Shown here: positions 23,025 through 33,525 of the stretch, piece after piece | Layout of the letters: every line of letters begins with the position of its first letter | Position numbering within the stretch: position 1 is the stretch's first letter | From: Raphanus sativus | Lineage: Eukaryota; Streptophyta; Magnoliopsida; Brassicales; Brassicaceae | Reading direction: 5' to 3' | Length of the DNA stretch: 64,000 nt | Assembly: GCF_000801105.2 (NCBI RefSeq) | Contig: NC_079519.1 | Location: forward strand, 26,635,288 to 26,699,287 | The notes under the pieces: model-generated | Database searches by the model: none | What the model saw: only the letters and a program-made list of their open reading frames with translations | Told to the model about the DNA's origin: nothing | Made by a program: the position numbers and the translations under genes

Positions 23025-24020
23025 TTTTAATTTACACTGAAACAACAACATAAAAGAGAATTATTGATTTGAAGAACAGATGATAAAAGCTTAGACTTTG
23101 AACTAGGGTTAGGGTTCCTCTGACAAAAAAAAAATATATTGAGATTTAAGCAGAATAAAATGAAAATAAGATTTTTTTTCTGGTGGTATCTCGTCTTTGA
23201 GTCGAAACATGGGCAAGATTGTAATAGAAGAAGAGAAATTTAAAGGAGAAAGAAAAGAATTGGAAGAGACCTTTCCCGATCGAAATCTCAGCCGCCAGGA
23301 AAAAGGAAGCTTCGATAATCTTCTATGTTCTGTTTCCGTGCGAGTCGAAATTAACTTTATTTGGTAAAGAAGAAGTGGATGTGTCAAAGTTATATATCAC
23401 TGATCATTTCCGACAAGTGGTTCTTTATTTTTATCGGTCAAACCGAAACTTTTCTGTTTCTCGAGAGAGACACGAACCAGTTCGGTTTCTCGGGAGAGAC
23501 GGAACAAGATTCGGTACGGTAAATAACTTCGATTTTTAATTTTATCTAATCAAAATTGGAAAATTTGAAGCATAATTTCGGTTTGAATTAAGAACCGGTT
23601 TATTCGAACCGGATTTCCTTTATGAGGTAAATTGGAGTAAACATTTCGTAAATCAATGGACAAATGAAAAATATCATTTTACTTTGGGTGATCAATCTAA
23701 CCTGCAGTTTGTTTTTCTTCAACGTTCTCTAGGTTTTTAGCAAAATTCAGGTTAAGCTTAGTAGCAATCGCCGGTAATGTTTAACGTGAATTTTGCTAAT
23801 GTAGTTTTTGGATTAATGTAGTTTTGGAAGACGGGAAGAATCATTTTGATCAGTTGAGAACTCAATAAAAATGAAAAGAGTACACACAATCCACTATGAT
23901 ATTTATCGAATATATTCACACAATAATATAAGAAAATACAGAAAATATGCGAAGGAACTAAAATTTTAAGAAACAATTTTTGGATTCCGCATCCGAATAT
24001 ATAATTTTTATGGCCATGGC
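23025..24020 (-). other. SAP 5' region and CCS 3' region, left
   Basis: Contains the presumed SAP 5'-UTR intron (about 23,034-23,270), its leader exon and promoter, and the 3' flank of CCS. No extra gene. Closely matched in the other arm (43,015-44,016). Confidence 0.5.
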
Positions 24021-24822
24021 TCAGTAAACAGTAGCTTCCCAAATTGTGGTTCCATCACAAGAACAAAGCTTTCTGCAACTCTCTCCTACTTCTCCGCTTC
24101 TAGCAACAACAGCGGCAGTAATGCCGTGTACCGACTTATCCTCTGTTTCATACACCACAATGGCTCGTCCAATCAGATCCGTTACCTTCATATTCTCTTT
24201 CTTTACCGTATATAACGCTTCTCCATTTTGGTCTGCCTCCAACGTTCCTAGGTCGCCTGGTAGCTATATAACAAACATGGCAAATTTTATATCACCATTT
24301 TTATTTTATTTTGTGACCCCGGTTTGGATTGGTTCGGTTCAAACCTGTGTGGCGGCTTGATCATCTTGTAAAGGATTGTATATGTTCCCGGTAGAAGCTG
24401 CTCCTTTTGTGAGATCTCCATACTCATTGATACACCAACTATGTTTTCCTGGAGACAACCCGCCAAAACTGGCTTCAATTCTTACATTTTCCATAGAAAT
24501 TTGAACGAAACGAACCACCCCGAAGACGTTTGGTCCTTTGAATTCTGATACTGCAGCAGCTGGAACTAAGAAATATGCAATCCAACCAAGATCAATGTTA
24601 TATGGTAAACCAAGTTATCGAAAATAAGAAGGTTTAGAACCACAAACCTTGAGGAACACACGCCATGGGAGCGCTAGCACGAAGTCGAGGTGAAGATCGG
24701 GAAGAAGATGGAAATGGAAATGTCTGAGATTTGGTAGAAGAGGAAGAAGAGAGTGAAAACTCGGTCGGAATCGCAGACCCAGCTAGCGGAATTGTTGCCA
24801 CTGATCTCAGAAATGACATCAT
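24021..24822 (-). CDS. CCS: Copper chaperone for superoxide dismutase lacking domain I, left copy
   Basis: Three exons on the minus strand (24648-24822, 24345-24559, 24021-24263), 210 residues. CCS delivers copper and forms the disulfide in Cu/Zn SOD in plastid and cytosol. Residues 1 to about 52 are a Ser-rich plastid-type transit peptide. Exon 2 begins AAAVSEFKGP and enters the SOD-like domain II (SPGKHSWCINEYGDL, then LPGDLGTLEAD, then KVTDLIGRAIVVYETED). The C terminus keeps the CXC motif of domain III (C197-S-C199). The Atx1-like domain I with its MxCxxC copper site is absent: the transit peptide joins directly to MACVPQ and then domain II, in frame. Arabidopsis CCS is about 320 aa as I recall, so roughly 100 residues are missing. 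The tail after IWEAT is also shortened to VY. The reading frame is otherwise clean. Confidence 0.88.
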
Positions 24823-24870
24823 CCCCTTGTGTTCTGAGCTCGAACTTTATATTTTTATTACATTATGACA

Positions 24871-25251
24871 GTACATTTTGGGTAACCACTAACAAATCAA
24901 AGTTAGTACAGAAGTTGATAGTACGAAAAGACATTACATTTTTGTAACCACTATAAATGAGTAGTATAATGGTCGTAACTGGTGTTAAGTTTAGACTGAT
25001 AGTACAGATAGTACATCTTTCTACGAAACCAATCGTCAAATTTTGTACTGAATTAAACGTCGCTTTCGAAAAACCAATGGTTGAATGTAGTACAAAATTT
25101 GATAGTACATACATATTAAGAACATTACCGAAAAGAAACTATTAAAATGAGCAGTACAAATAATGGTACAAAGAGAAAGTGGATGTATGTCATGAGTTAT
25201 GGCGTAGTACAGATCTAGGTGGTACGTATAGTATACAAAAACAGATGGTAC
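24871..25251 (-). promoter_or_regulatory. GTAC array upstream of left CCS (candidate copper-response elements)
   Basis: Thirteen GTAC words start at 24871, 24906, 24921, 25002, 25011, 25045, 25090, 25105, 25154, 25166, 25207, 25222 and 25248, about 50 to 430 bp upstream of the CCS start codon. About 1.5 would be expected by chance. Five pairs are spaced 9-15 bp start to start. GTAC is the core bound by SPL-family proteins, including the copper regulator SPL7. A TATAAAG lies at 24,845-24,851 on the gene strand. The array stops where Helitron E is inserted. Confidence 0.6.
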
Positions 25252-25665
25252 AGAAAACAATAGACCAATCTAACACTATACTAAAAGGAAGATATGGAGA
25301 GATTCTAGCATGTCCACGTCACTTAATAAATTCCTCCAATCACAACATTTCATTAAAACATGTCATACGGGCTTGAAAATCTACCTATAAGTCCAGGCTT
25401 CATGTGTATTTGTGTTTTTGAGTGGGCTTCGCTATCGTTACGCCAAACGAGAGAAACCTCTACCTCTTCATCTTCTCCGCTTGAAACCATAGCCATAGAG
25501 TTCTATCGATCCACCTTTGCACAATCAAGACTCCACTACATCTCGATCAATAAATTTGTTTTTTTATGGTTTCGTTTCAGCTTTATCTTTTCCTCCTTCT
25601 TTATATACTCAATTCTTCTTCAGTTTTTCATTGCACCTCCCCTTTCTACTGCTCTTACATAAAGC

Positions 25666-25820
25666 TGATAGAATATGCCTCCTATATTCCTGCATAGATA
25701 GACTTTGTCAAATAACAACTCCTGTATTATAGGAAGTGTAGATACGAGATTGTAACAGACGAGGCTTTATATACCTCTGTATATCATGTCAATAAACCAT
25801 CTGAGTTATTCAAACTATTA
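25666..25820 (+). repeat. 5' LTR of Copia
   Basis: 155 bp, TGATAG...CTATTA. Ends exactly where the tRNA primer-binding site begins. 152 of 155 positions match the 3' LTR. Confidence 0.95.
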
Positions 25821-25923
25821 TGGTATCAGAGCAGGATTCTATTTGATCCTCTGCTTCTTTTTCTTTTCTGTTTGAATTTCTCTATCGTTATCTTTCTTAC
25901 TTCTCTTCTTCGATCAAATCATA

Positions 25924-28900
25924 ATGGCTACAATCGAGAGGGGGTTTGGAGTGACGAATATCAAGACGCACATTCCATTGGTGCTTGATCTTGATGTTTT
26001 TAACTATGATGCGTGGAGAGAACTTTTTCACATGCACTGCCTCACGTGTGATCTACTAGGGCACGTTGATGGCACATCCCTTCCCACAGACGATGATGAT
26101 CTGCAGTGGAAGAAGCGTGACGGCCTTGTCAAACTCTGGATCTATGGAACTCTTGCGCCGCCTCTGTTCAAATCAACGTTCAAAGCCGGTGGTTCTGCTA
26201 GGGACGTCTGGCTTCGTATCGAGAATCAGTTCCGCAATAACAAAGAGTCTCGTGCAATTCAATTGGACAATGATCTCCGTACGAAGGAGATAGGCGATCA
26301 ATCAATCCGCGAGTACGCTCAAGGTTTGAAGTCCATTGCTGATCTTCTCGAGAATGTTGATGCAGCTGTACCTGACAAGACTCTTGTTATGTATCTTCTC
26401 AACGGGTTGAATGAGAAGTATGATCACATCATTAACGTGATCAAACATCAGAAACCGTTTCCCTCATTTGAAGAAGCTCGCAACATGCTTGAGCTGGAGG
26501 AGACTCGTCTAAAGAAACCACACAGGGCCACTGCCTCTCACGCTGATCATGCCTCCTCCTCAACAGCACTCGTAAGTGCTGCTCCAGCCCAGCGTCATGA
26601 TAATCAGCATCGTCACCAACATCGCGGTGGCAGAGGAAATCGACGTGGTAGCAGGGGAAGAGGTCGATACAACAACTACAACAATCGTCAATCCCATGTG
26701 CCATGGAACATGCCCCCTCAGTTCTGGAATGCTTACAACGGTTGGCAGCAACAGAACCAATGGATGCAACCTCAGCGACAGCAGGCACCTCCACGAGCGG
26801 CATCTCAAGCCCCCACTGAGGCACATCTGATGGACAATGCTTATCAGCCCACCAGAGACTTTGCTGAGATGTTCAACACCATGACATTAGCGGAACCAAC
26901 CAGCAACTGGTACATGGACTCGGGAGCTACGTCGCACTTAACGTCAAGCCCAGGTAACCTTCAGTCTGTTGATAAGTTGAACACCAGAAACACTGTCATC
27001 GTGGGTAACGGCTCTTCTATCCCTATTTTCTCGAGTGGAAAATCTTTTATTCCTTCTACCACTCGTCCTCTTCATCTGAATAATGTTCTTGTTGCACCAA
27101 ATATCATCAAAAATCTTATTTCAGTTCGAAAGTTTACTAAAGATAATTGGTGTTCTGTGGAGTTTGATCCGTTTGGTTTTTCTGTGAAGGATCTCATGTC
27201 TCGGAAAACTCTTCTCCGCAGTGAAAGTTCAGGGGATCTTTATTCTGTTCCTCAGCATCTTCCTGGATCACAAGAACATTCAGCTTTTGTTGCAGCAACT
27301 CCTTCTTTATGGCATAAGCGTTTGGCACACGCAAATAATGAGCTTTTAAAGTCTCTCCTTTCTTCAAACTCTTTTTCGTGTAATAAAGACAGCATACCAT
27401 TTTGTAATGCTTGTCAATTGGGTAAACACCTAAAGCTTCCTTTTTCTTTATCTTCGAATAAAAGTACTAAACCATTTGATATTGTTCATTCTGATCTTTG
27501 GACATCACCAATCGCAAGCTTAAGTGGTATTAGGTACTATGTTCTCTTTCTTGATGATTTTACACACTATCTTTGGGTTTATCCATTGCGACAAAAGAGT
27601 GATGTCTTCTCCAAATACCTTCATTTCTCTAATTTCATTAAAACACAATTTGGGGTAACCATTAAAGCTTTACAATGCGATAATGGAGGGGAATATAACA
27701 ACTCTCAGTTCACTAAACACTTGGCCGATAAGGGCACTGTTTTCAGGTTCTCATGTCCTCACACCTCTCAACAAAATGGGAAATCAGAGAGGATGATTAG
27801 GACAATCAATAATGCCATCCGCTCGCTTCTCTTTCAAGCTCAAATGTCGCCAACATATTGGGTTGAAGCGCTTCATGTTGCTGCTCATATCATCAATATC
27901 TTGCCTTCCTCTTCTATAAATCATACAACACCTCACTTTCTTCTTTTTGGTCGCAGGCCTACTTATGATCACCTTCGGGTATTTGGCTGTCTCTGTTTTC
28001 CAAATGTTAATCACTCTCATCTTCACAAACTTTCAGCTAGGTCCACACCATGCTTATTCTTGGGCTATCCGATCAATCATCGTGGCTATAGGTGTCTTGA
28101 TCTTAAAACCAATCGCATCATAATGTCTAGACATGTCGTCTTTGATGAGACTACCTTTCCAGGTGCTCAGAAACATGCGACAGATCTCTCATCCTATACT
28201 TTTCTAGACTGTGAACCTTCTCCTCTTTTTCAAGCTATCTTACAAAACCAACCTGTTCAAACACTTACACCAAACACAGCTTCTCTGCCTACGATTACAG
28301 CTAGCTCTCCTCCTCCTCCTCCGGTCATTCCTAATCCTCCACGGATGACAACAAGAGGTCAGCTAGGTATAGTCAAACCGAAAAAGATCTTTTCTCTTCT
28401 TACTTCATCGAGCTCTAGAATTCCAACCAATCCTCTTAAAGCTTTAGCTGATCCCAATTGGAATCCCTCGATGACAGAGGAATATGATGCTCAAATTATT
28501 AATAAGACATGGAGGCTGGTGCCTCGGCCTATTGGTGCTAATGTGATTAACTCTTTGTGGTTGCATAAGTTGAAACATGATGCAGATGGAAACCCGACGA
28601 GACACAAGTCACGATTGGTGGCTAACGGAAAGAGACAAGAAGAAGGCATTGACTATGACGAGACCTTCAGTCCTGTAGTCAAACCTGCAACAATCCGATC
28701 AGTGTTACATCTTGCAGTAAATCATGGCTGGGAAATGAAGCAACTAGATGTGAAAAATGCTTTCTTACACGGTTCTATTTCGGAGGACATATACATGCAT
28801 CAACCGCCGGGTTTTGTAGACAAGAAGCATCCACATTATGTATGCAAACTGGAGAAGGCTCTGTACGGCCTCAAACAGGCGCCTCGTGCTTGGAACGCAC

Positions 28901-29967
28901 GGTTCAGTAGCTTCTTGACACGCCTTGGCTTCGTCACAACGAAATCTGATGCGTCACTGTTTGTTTACAAAGACAAAAATGACCTGGCGTTTCTGTTACT
29001 ATATGTTGATGATATCGTGTTAACAGGCTCAAGCTCTTCTTTGTTGCAGCATATCACTGCCAAAATGAAGCAAGAATTTCCGATGACAGACATGGGACGC
29101 TTATCTTACTTTCTGGGCATCAAAGTTGATTATAACAAGTCAGGCATCTTCCTTTCACAAAAGCAATATGCTTTGGAAATAATAGAGAGAGCGGGTATGA
29201 TGAACTGCAAGCCAATATCAACACCATCGGATGTCAACTCCAAGCTTTCAGCGGAAGTTGGAGACAGAATCGACAACCCAAAGCAGTACCGGAGTCTTGC
29301 AGGGGCGTTGCAGTATTTAACCATTACACGACCTGATATAGCTTATGCCGTTCAACAGGTCTGTCTCTTCATGCATGATCCTCGAACTCCTCACCTAGCG
29401 GCTCTCAAACGCATCATCCGCTACATACAAGGAACTCAAGATCATGGACTTCAAATGTCAAAGTCCAAGGAACACAGTCTCATTGCATACTCTGATGCTG
29501 ATTGGGCTGGCTGTCCCGATACACGCCGGTCAACCTCAGGCTACTGTGTCTACCTAGGAGACAACCTCATCTCATGGTCTTCCAAGCGCCAACAAACTGT
29601 CTCCCGATCGAGCGCTGAAGCCGAATACAGAGGAGTAGCAAACACTGTTGCAGAGACTTGCTGGATACGGAACTTACTTCTGGAACTTCATCATCCCATA
29701 TCACGAGCAACTCTGGTCTTCTGCGACAACATCAGCTCTGTTTACATGTCTGCAAACCCAGTCAAACATCAGCGTACAAAACATGTCGAGCTAGACCTCC
29801 ACTTTGTTCGTGAGAAGGTGGCACTTGGACAAGTAAAGGTGCTTCATGTTCCCACAACTTCACAGTATGCAGACATCTTCACAAAGGGCTTACCTTCCTC
29901 GCTGTTCAAAGAATTTCGTACCAGTCTAACCGTCCGACAACCCGACGATTACACTGAGGGAGGGTGA
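25924..29967 (+). CDS. Copia Gag-Pol polyprotein
   Basis: One uninterrupted frame of 1,347 residues encoding capsid and replication enzymes of a Ty1/copia element. Order: UBN2-type Gag (about 20-200); an Arg/Gly-rich stretch (about 230-250) with no CCHC zinc knuckle; aspartic protease DSGA (about 332-335); integrase HHCC (WHKRLAH...CNACQLGK) and DDE core D524, D586, E622; reverse transcriptase with KARLV-like KSRLVANG, LDVKNAFLHG and YVDD (1027-1030); RNase H with SDADWAG (about 1190) and a KHVELDLHFVREK C-terminal motif. The order protease-integrase-RT-RNase H defines copia rather than gypsy. The stop codon overlaps the first bases of the 3' LTR. The missing knuckle and small LTRs suggest the Ale/Retrofit-like lineage, an inference. 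Confidence 0.97.
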   Translation: MATIERGFGVTNIKTHIPLVLDLDVFNYDAWRELFHMHCLTCDLLGHVDGTSLPTDDDDLQWKKRDGLVKLWIYGTLAPPLFKSTFKAGGSARDVWLRIENQFRNNKESRAIQLDNDLRTKEIGDQSIREYAQGLKSIADLLENVDAAVPDKTLVMYLLNGLNEKYDHIINVIKHQKPFPSFEEARNMLELEETRLKKPHRATASHADHASSSTALVSAAPAQRHDNQHRHQHRGGRGNRRGSRGRGRYNNYNNRQSHVPWNMPPQFWNAYNGWQQQNQWMQPQRQQAPPRAASQAPTEAHLMDNAYQPTRDFAEMFNTMTLAEPTSNWYMDSGATSHLTSSPGNLQSVDKLNTRNTVIVGNGSSIPIFSSGKSFIPSTTRPLHLNNVLVAPNIIKNLISVRKFTKDNWCSVEFDPFGFSVKDLMSRKTLLRSESSGDLYSVPQHLPGSQEHSAFVAATPSLWHKRLAHANNELLKSLLSSNSFSCNKDSIPFCNACQLGKHLKLPFSLSSNKSTKPFDIVHSDLWTSPIASLSGIRYYVLFLDDFTHYLWVYPLRQKSDVFSKYLHFSNFIKTQFGVTIKALQCDNGGEYNNSQFTKHLADKGTVFRFSCPHTSQQNGKSERMIRTINNAIRSLLFQAQMSPTYWVEALHVAAHIINILPSSSINHTTPHFLLFGRRPTYDHLRVFGCLCFPNVNHSHLHKLSARSTPCLFLGYPINHRGYRCLDLKTNRIIMSRHVVFDETTFPGAQKHATDLSSYTFLDCEPSPLFQAILQNQPVQTLTPNTASLPTITASSPPPPPVIPNPPRMTTRGQLGIVKPKKIFSLLTSSSSRIPTNPLKALADPNWNPSMTEEYDAQIINKTWRLVPRPIGANVINSLWLHKLKHDADGNPTRHKSRLVANGKRQEEGIDYDETFSPVVKPATIRSVLHLAVNHGWEMKQLDVKNAFLHGSISEDIYMHQPPGFVDKKHPHYVCKLEKALYGLKQAPRAWNARFSSFLTRLGFVTTKSDASLFVYKDKNDLAFLLLYVDDIVLTGSSSSLLQHITAKMKQEFPMTDMGRLSYFLGIKVDYNKSGIFLSQKQYALEIIERAGMMNCKPISTPSDVNSKLSAEVGDRIDNPKQYRSLAGALQYLTITRPDIAYAVQQVCLFMHDPRTPHLAALKRIIRYIQGTQDHGLQMSKSKEHSLIAYSDADWAGCPDTRRSTSGYCVYLGDNLISWSSKRQQTVSRSSAEAEYRGVANTVAETCWIRNLLLELHHPISRATLVFCDNISSVYMSANPVKHQRTKHVELDLHFVREKVALGQVKVLHVPTTSQYADIFTKGLPSSLFKEFRTSLTVRQPDDYTEGG

Positions 29968-30119
29968 TAGAATATGCCTCCTATATTCCTGCATAGATAG
30001 ACTTTGTCAAATAACAACTCCTGTATTATAGGAAGTGTAGATACGAGATTGGTACAGAAGAGGCTTTATATACCTCTGTATATCATGTCAATAAACCATC
30101 TGAGTTATTCAAACTATTA
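29965..30119 (+). repeat. 3' LTR of Copia
   Basis: 155 bp; differs from the 5' LTR only in a small cluster around 30,051-30,060. Followed by the duplicated AAAGC. Confidence 0.95.
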
Positions 30120-30152
30120 AAAGCCATATGTGTAAATCTAATTGTTTCAACC

Positions 30153-30418
30153 ATTAAGAGGAAGAGGAGGCCGGGTGTGTACAGTCTCCAGTGATTGGGA
30201 GAAGAGGAGTTTCCGATCAGCCGGAACGGGAGTTTTCGAGACAACGTTAGGGTTTTTCTCCGGGACTTCACGGAGGTCAAAGAATACAACATCCGCGGAT
30301 CACCTGTTTGGTGTACGCTTCTAAATCACGAGGCAAAGAACTCAGTGATTCCTCTTCACCATCGAAGAAGACACTGCTTTATCCTCGGAACCTTACTGTC
30401 ATCACTGCAGATGCACAG
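30153..30418 (+). pseudogene. Captured first exon of an MMD1-like PHD-finger gene
   Basis: The frame reads KRKRRPGVYSLQ, stop, then FPISRNGSFRDNVRVFLRDF, TEVKEYNIRG and VWCTLLNHEAKNSVIPL; after a frameshift TIEED...SEPYCHHCRCTG continues to a GT donor at 30,419. This resembles the N-terminal part of the plant family that includes MALE MEIOCYTE DEATH 1, nuclear PHD-finger proteins acting in meiosis. Only this exon is present; the PHD finger itself is absent. The premature stop and frameshift mark it as dead. It lies within Helitron E on its sense strand. Confidence 0.7.
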
Positions 30419-33400
30419 GTTCGTCCCCTTTGATTTCAATTAGGTTTGTCCACAGCTGTTGGAGTACTTTAGATATGTCAGATCGAGACTTTGGCTTTTC
30501 AATGATTGTGGTGACCGAGCTGTACAGTTGCTATATGTGAAATCAGTTCATCCTTACAGTACGATACTCACAAACAAGTTATAATCATCAACACTCATTT
30601 GCTCTCTCCTCATGATTCAGCACTGTCTATGGTCAGGTATTGCAGCATGTACAATGTTTAATCTTAAATCTTTGTTGTATCAATCCATTCACTATCACTG
30701 CTGTTGATTTACATCTTTCTGAACAAGACTTTTTGACCGGTTTACAAGATTAACCAAGAGAGCGATCAAAACATTGCCAAGTTTGATGCTTTTGATCTGT
30801 TTGTATAATAAAAGTTGTTTCTTTCTTTCACATGATGACTTATTTACTTAAAGTTATATATTTGTTTGTGTAGCTAACGAGGGATCCTTAATGGTGTTAT
30901 AGTGTACTGGAAGCTCAGTTGATTATATTTGTTGCTTTGAAGATGTTGCATGATGCCTTCATGAAACCATTAAGATTAAAAAAGTATCTTATTAAGGCCT
31001 TGACGTGATAGATTCAGTTTCTGTTTATATATAAACAATTAACTTGAACTGCTTTTCCTGTGTTGTATGAAATTGCAGCTCTAGATGCTGCCAGTAAAGG
31101 GAACCGATTGATCCACTCTTACCTCAGGTACTTCCATAATAATCTCCATGTTAGTCTTATATGAACAGAGCAGTCTTTTTCCAAATACATTTGCTTCATA
31201 CGGTTCCTTAGCCTTGATGTCTACATCTCACAGTATCTTTTCCTTAGCCTTGATATCATTGTTATAATAAACCATGGCTTTGTTCTCTGCACCTTACATC
31301 AGTAAATTCTCTCACGCTCTTCATACTCTCTACGTTAGATAAGGCGTTCAACTTTATAGATCTGGAATAGTTTGCTTTGGGATTGGTTTGATATCTGTGA
31401 TTGATTGGCTTTTGTTTTTTTTTTCCCTGTATCAGATATCAAAGATCATAACTTTATAGGTCAGATTATTTTAACTTTGCAATTAGACTGATGTTGGTTG
31501 AAATGAACTATAGTGGAGATTCTGATTTGATTTTTTGTTTTCGTGTTTCGATTAGATTACATTTTACCATAGATTAACAAAACCCGATTTGGTGCTGTAG
31601 ATGAGCAGTAGGGGTTTCTTCAACAAGACTTATTGGTACTGTTGGACGCAGCAGCGGGTGTTATCTCAGTTTCTAATCTTTTTATCATATGCAAAAATGT
31701 AAACCTTTTTTTAAACTTCTAATTACTTCTCTGTCTCTTTGGCACAGTGAATGCAACTGTCTCTCCTCCATAAAATCTAAAGGTTAATGTGTACTTCACT
31801 TCCATTGCATATAACTGAGATTCACTTTCCTCTTGATTGCAGAGAGTTCGGAGTCTATTGGCTTATACACATATATCTTTTCGGCGTCAGTGTCGTTCTC
31901 GGTAACACTCCGCCCTTTCGTCTTCGGATACGAACCGGAACTCAAAAAGTTAAACCAATCGCTCAATTTTTGATTCTGATTGCAGGAGACGTCGTTTTTT
32001 GTTTGTTTGAATGCTCTCTTTGTGATTGAATATATGTTGAGTCTAACCTAAGGATTGCCAGATGAGATTGGGGCAGGCTCAGCAAGCAATTTCTTTCTTG
32101 AGTTATCTGAAGTTTCATCAAGGTTTGTGAGGGGCATTTTGTGAGTCAGTGAGAACTGCTTCTTATATGCAGCAACTTCTGATGCTGTATTGTTTAATGT
32201 TTGTCTTGATTTTGGCAGTAGTGTTTTGTCCTTTGAGCGTAATGGATGGTTGGGTGTCAGAGATAAATAGGTTCACTCCAAACTTGGAGTTCTTAGGTAT
32301 GTTGGTGATAAGGATTGCCGTATGGATTTGCGTAAGGAATGTATGATCATGTCAACAAGAGCTCTAATGTGAGAGTGAAAGTTTTGGTCTTTCTCTAGAA
32401 CTTGGGTTTTTATCAGCTGTGTGTAATTATATTTTTCCAGGAATCTTTGTTACCATTTTATTTATTTGTTGTTGACAACGTATGATATAGCATTGGTGGA
32501 TCAAGACTTACTTTCTCAGACACCTTGGTAGTATGTTGTAATTCATCGAGTTGTGAACTGAATGAGAAATCATAGGTTAGTAGATACTGTAGGAATTCAA
32601 GATTACCTTCCACTCATTTCACACATATTGATTATATTTTGGTATTTCATTTTTTTTATGTCACCTATGCAGAATGGAGTGGGTTTACTTTCCAGACGAA
32701 AACTCTACACTTCTGTTTTGACTTCTTATGATACATTTCTTCATGATTTACTTTCCCAACCAGACAAACCATAGGAATGAATGAACAAAAACTGCTCCCC
32801 TAGAGGTGTTAAATATATAATGCTGCTCTGATCTTAGAAAGGTGTATGCTTTAGCTTATTATGTTAGAGTTTGACTGAGAGCTTGATTACCAGTATTGTG
32901 TGAAACTACTTGCCAGTATAAAATGGAATGGGTTGATTATTTTTATATGTGACACACCGACTATTCTCCAACCAAAGTTTCAAGACTGTTTTTATCATTT
33001 ACATATTTAGGTATGATATCACAAAATCAGTCCATTAAAAACTTGACACTGTCCTTTTCAATTGGGCTAGGATTTCATTTTTTCCCGTGAGCTACGAAAT
33101 GACGTATCGTTCTAATAATTACTTCTACAATTTTTGAATCAGTATTTCAAGAAAAAAAATATATTAAATGAATTGTATATGTATAGGTGAGTGTCAATTA
33201 AATTGCTAGGAGAACAATTCGAAACAATTTTTTTCAAAAAAATAAGTGAAATGAAACATTTCTATAATCCAACCAATCAAACACATAATTAGAATTTTAA
33301 TCTATTTTTTTGTTTATTTTGCTCATCACTTTATATATTATTTCCAATAGAGAAATATCAGAAATTTGGATATTAAAAATTTTGAAATTTGTAAAACAGA

Positions 33401-33525
33401 AAAAAATGAAAATAATTTTATAGTTATCAAACTACTTATATTTTTATAATAGATTATGCCATTCATATATCAAAATAAATATACATACAAAAAATATAAT
33501 AAAAATAAAAATTAAACAAAAAATC
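30419..33525 (+). other. Unrecognised Helitron E cargo
   Basis: About 3.1 kb with no long reading frame. Base composition alternates between intron-like T-rich stretches and short mixed segments such as 31,078-31,130 (readable as LDAASKGNRLIHSYLR between an AG acceptor and a possible donor), so parts may be introns and small exons of captured genes. I could not name a source. Confidence 0.4.

Larger units (their letters stand above)
25666..30119 (+). mobile_element. Complete Ty1/copia retrotransposon
   Basis: The 155-bp LTRs (25,666-25,820 and 29,965-30,119) differ at three positions. The element is flanked by the 5-bp duplication AAAGC (25,661-25,665; 30,120-30,124). A primer-binding site TGGTATCAGAGC follows the 5' LTR directly (25,821-25,832), complementary to initiator Met tRNA, and a purine tract (GAGGGAGGG) precedes the 3' LTR. 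The LTRs start TG but end TA instead of CA. With a single intact polyprotein the element appears young and possibly still competent. It lies inside Helitron E, about 30 bp before the captured PHD exon. Confidence 0.97.

Noticed and set aside
24790..24850. Possible miR398 target at the CCS start (GAACACA and AGGGG words)
   Set aside because: The words occur in the wrong order for pairing with miR398, and the downstream TGAGATCA is separated from AGGGG by about ten unmatched bases.
31078..31130. SET-domain-like exon (LDAASKGNRLIHSYLR)
   Set aside because: The similarity is limited to a few residues and lacks the NHSC core; not enough to call a captured histone methyltransferase.
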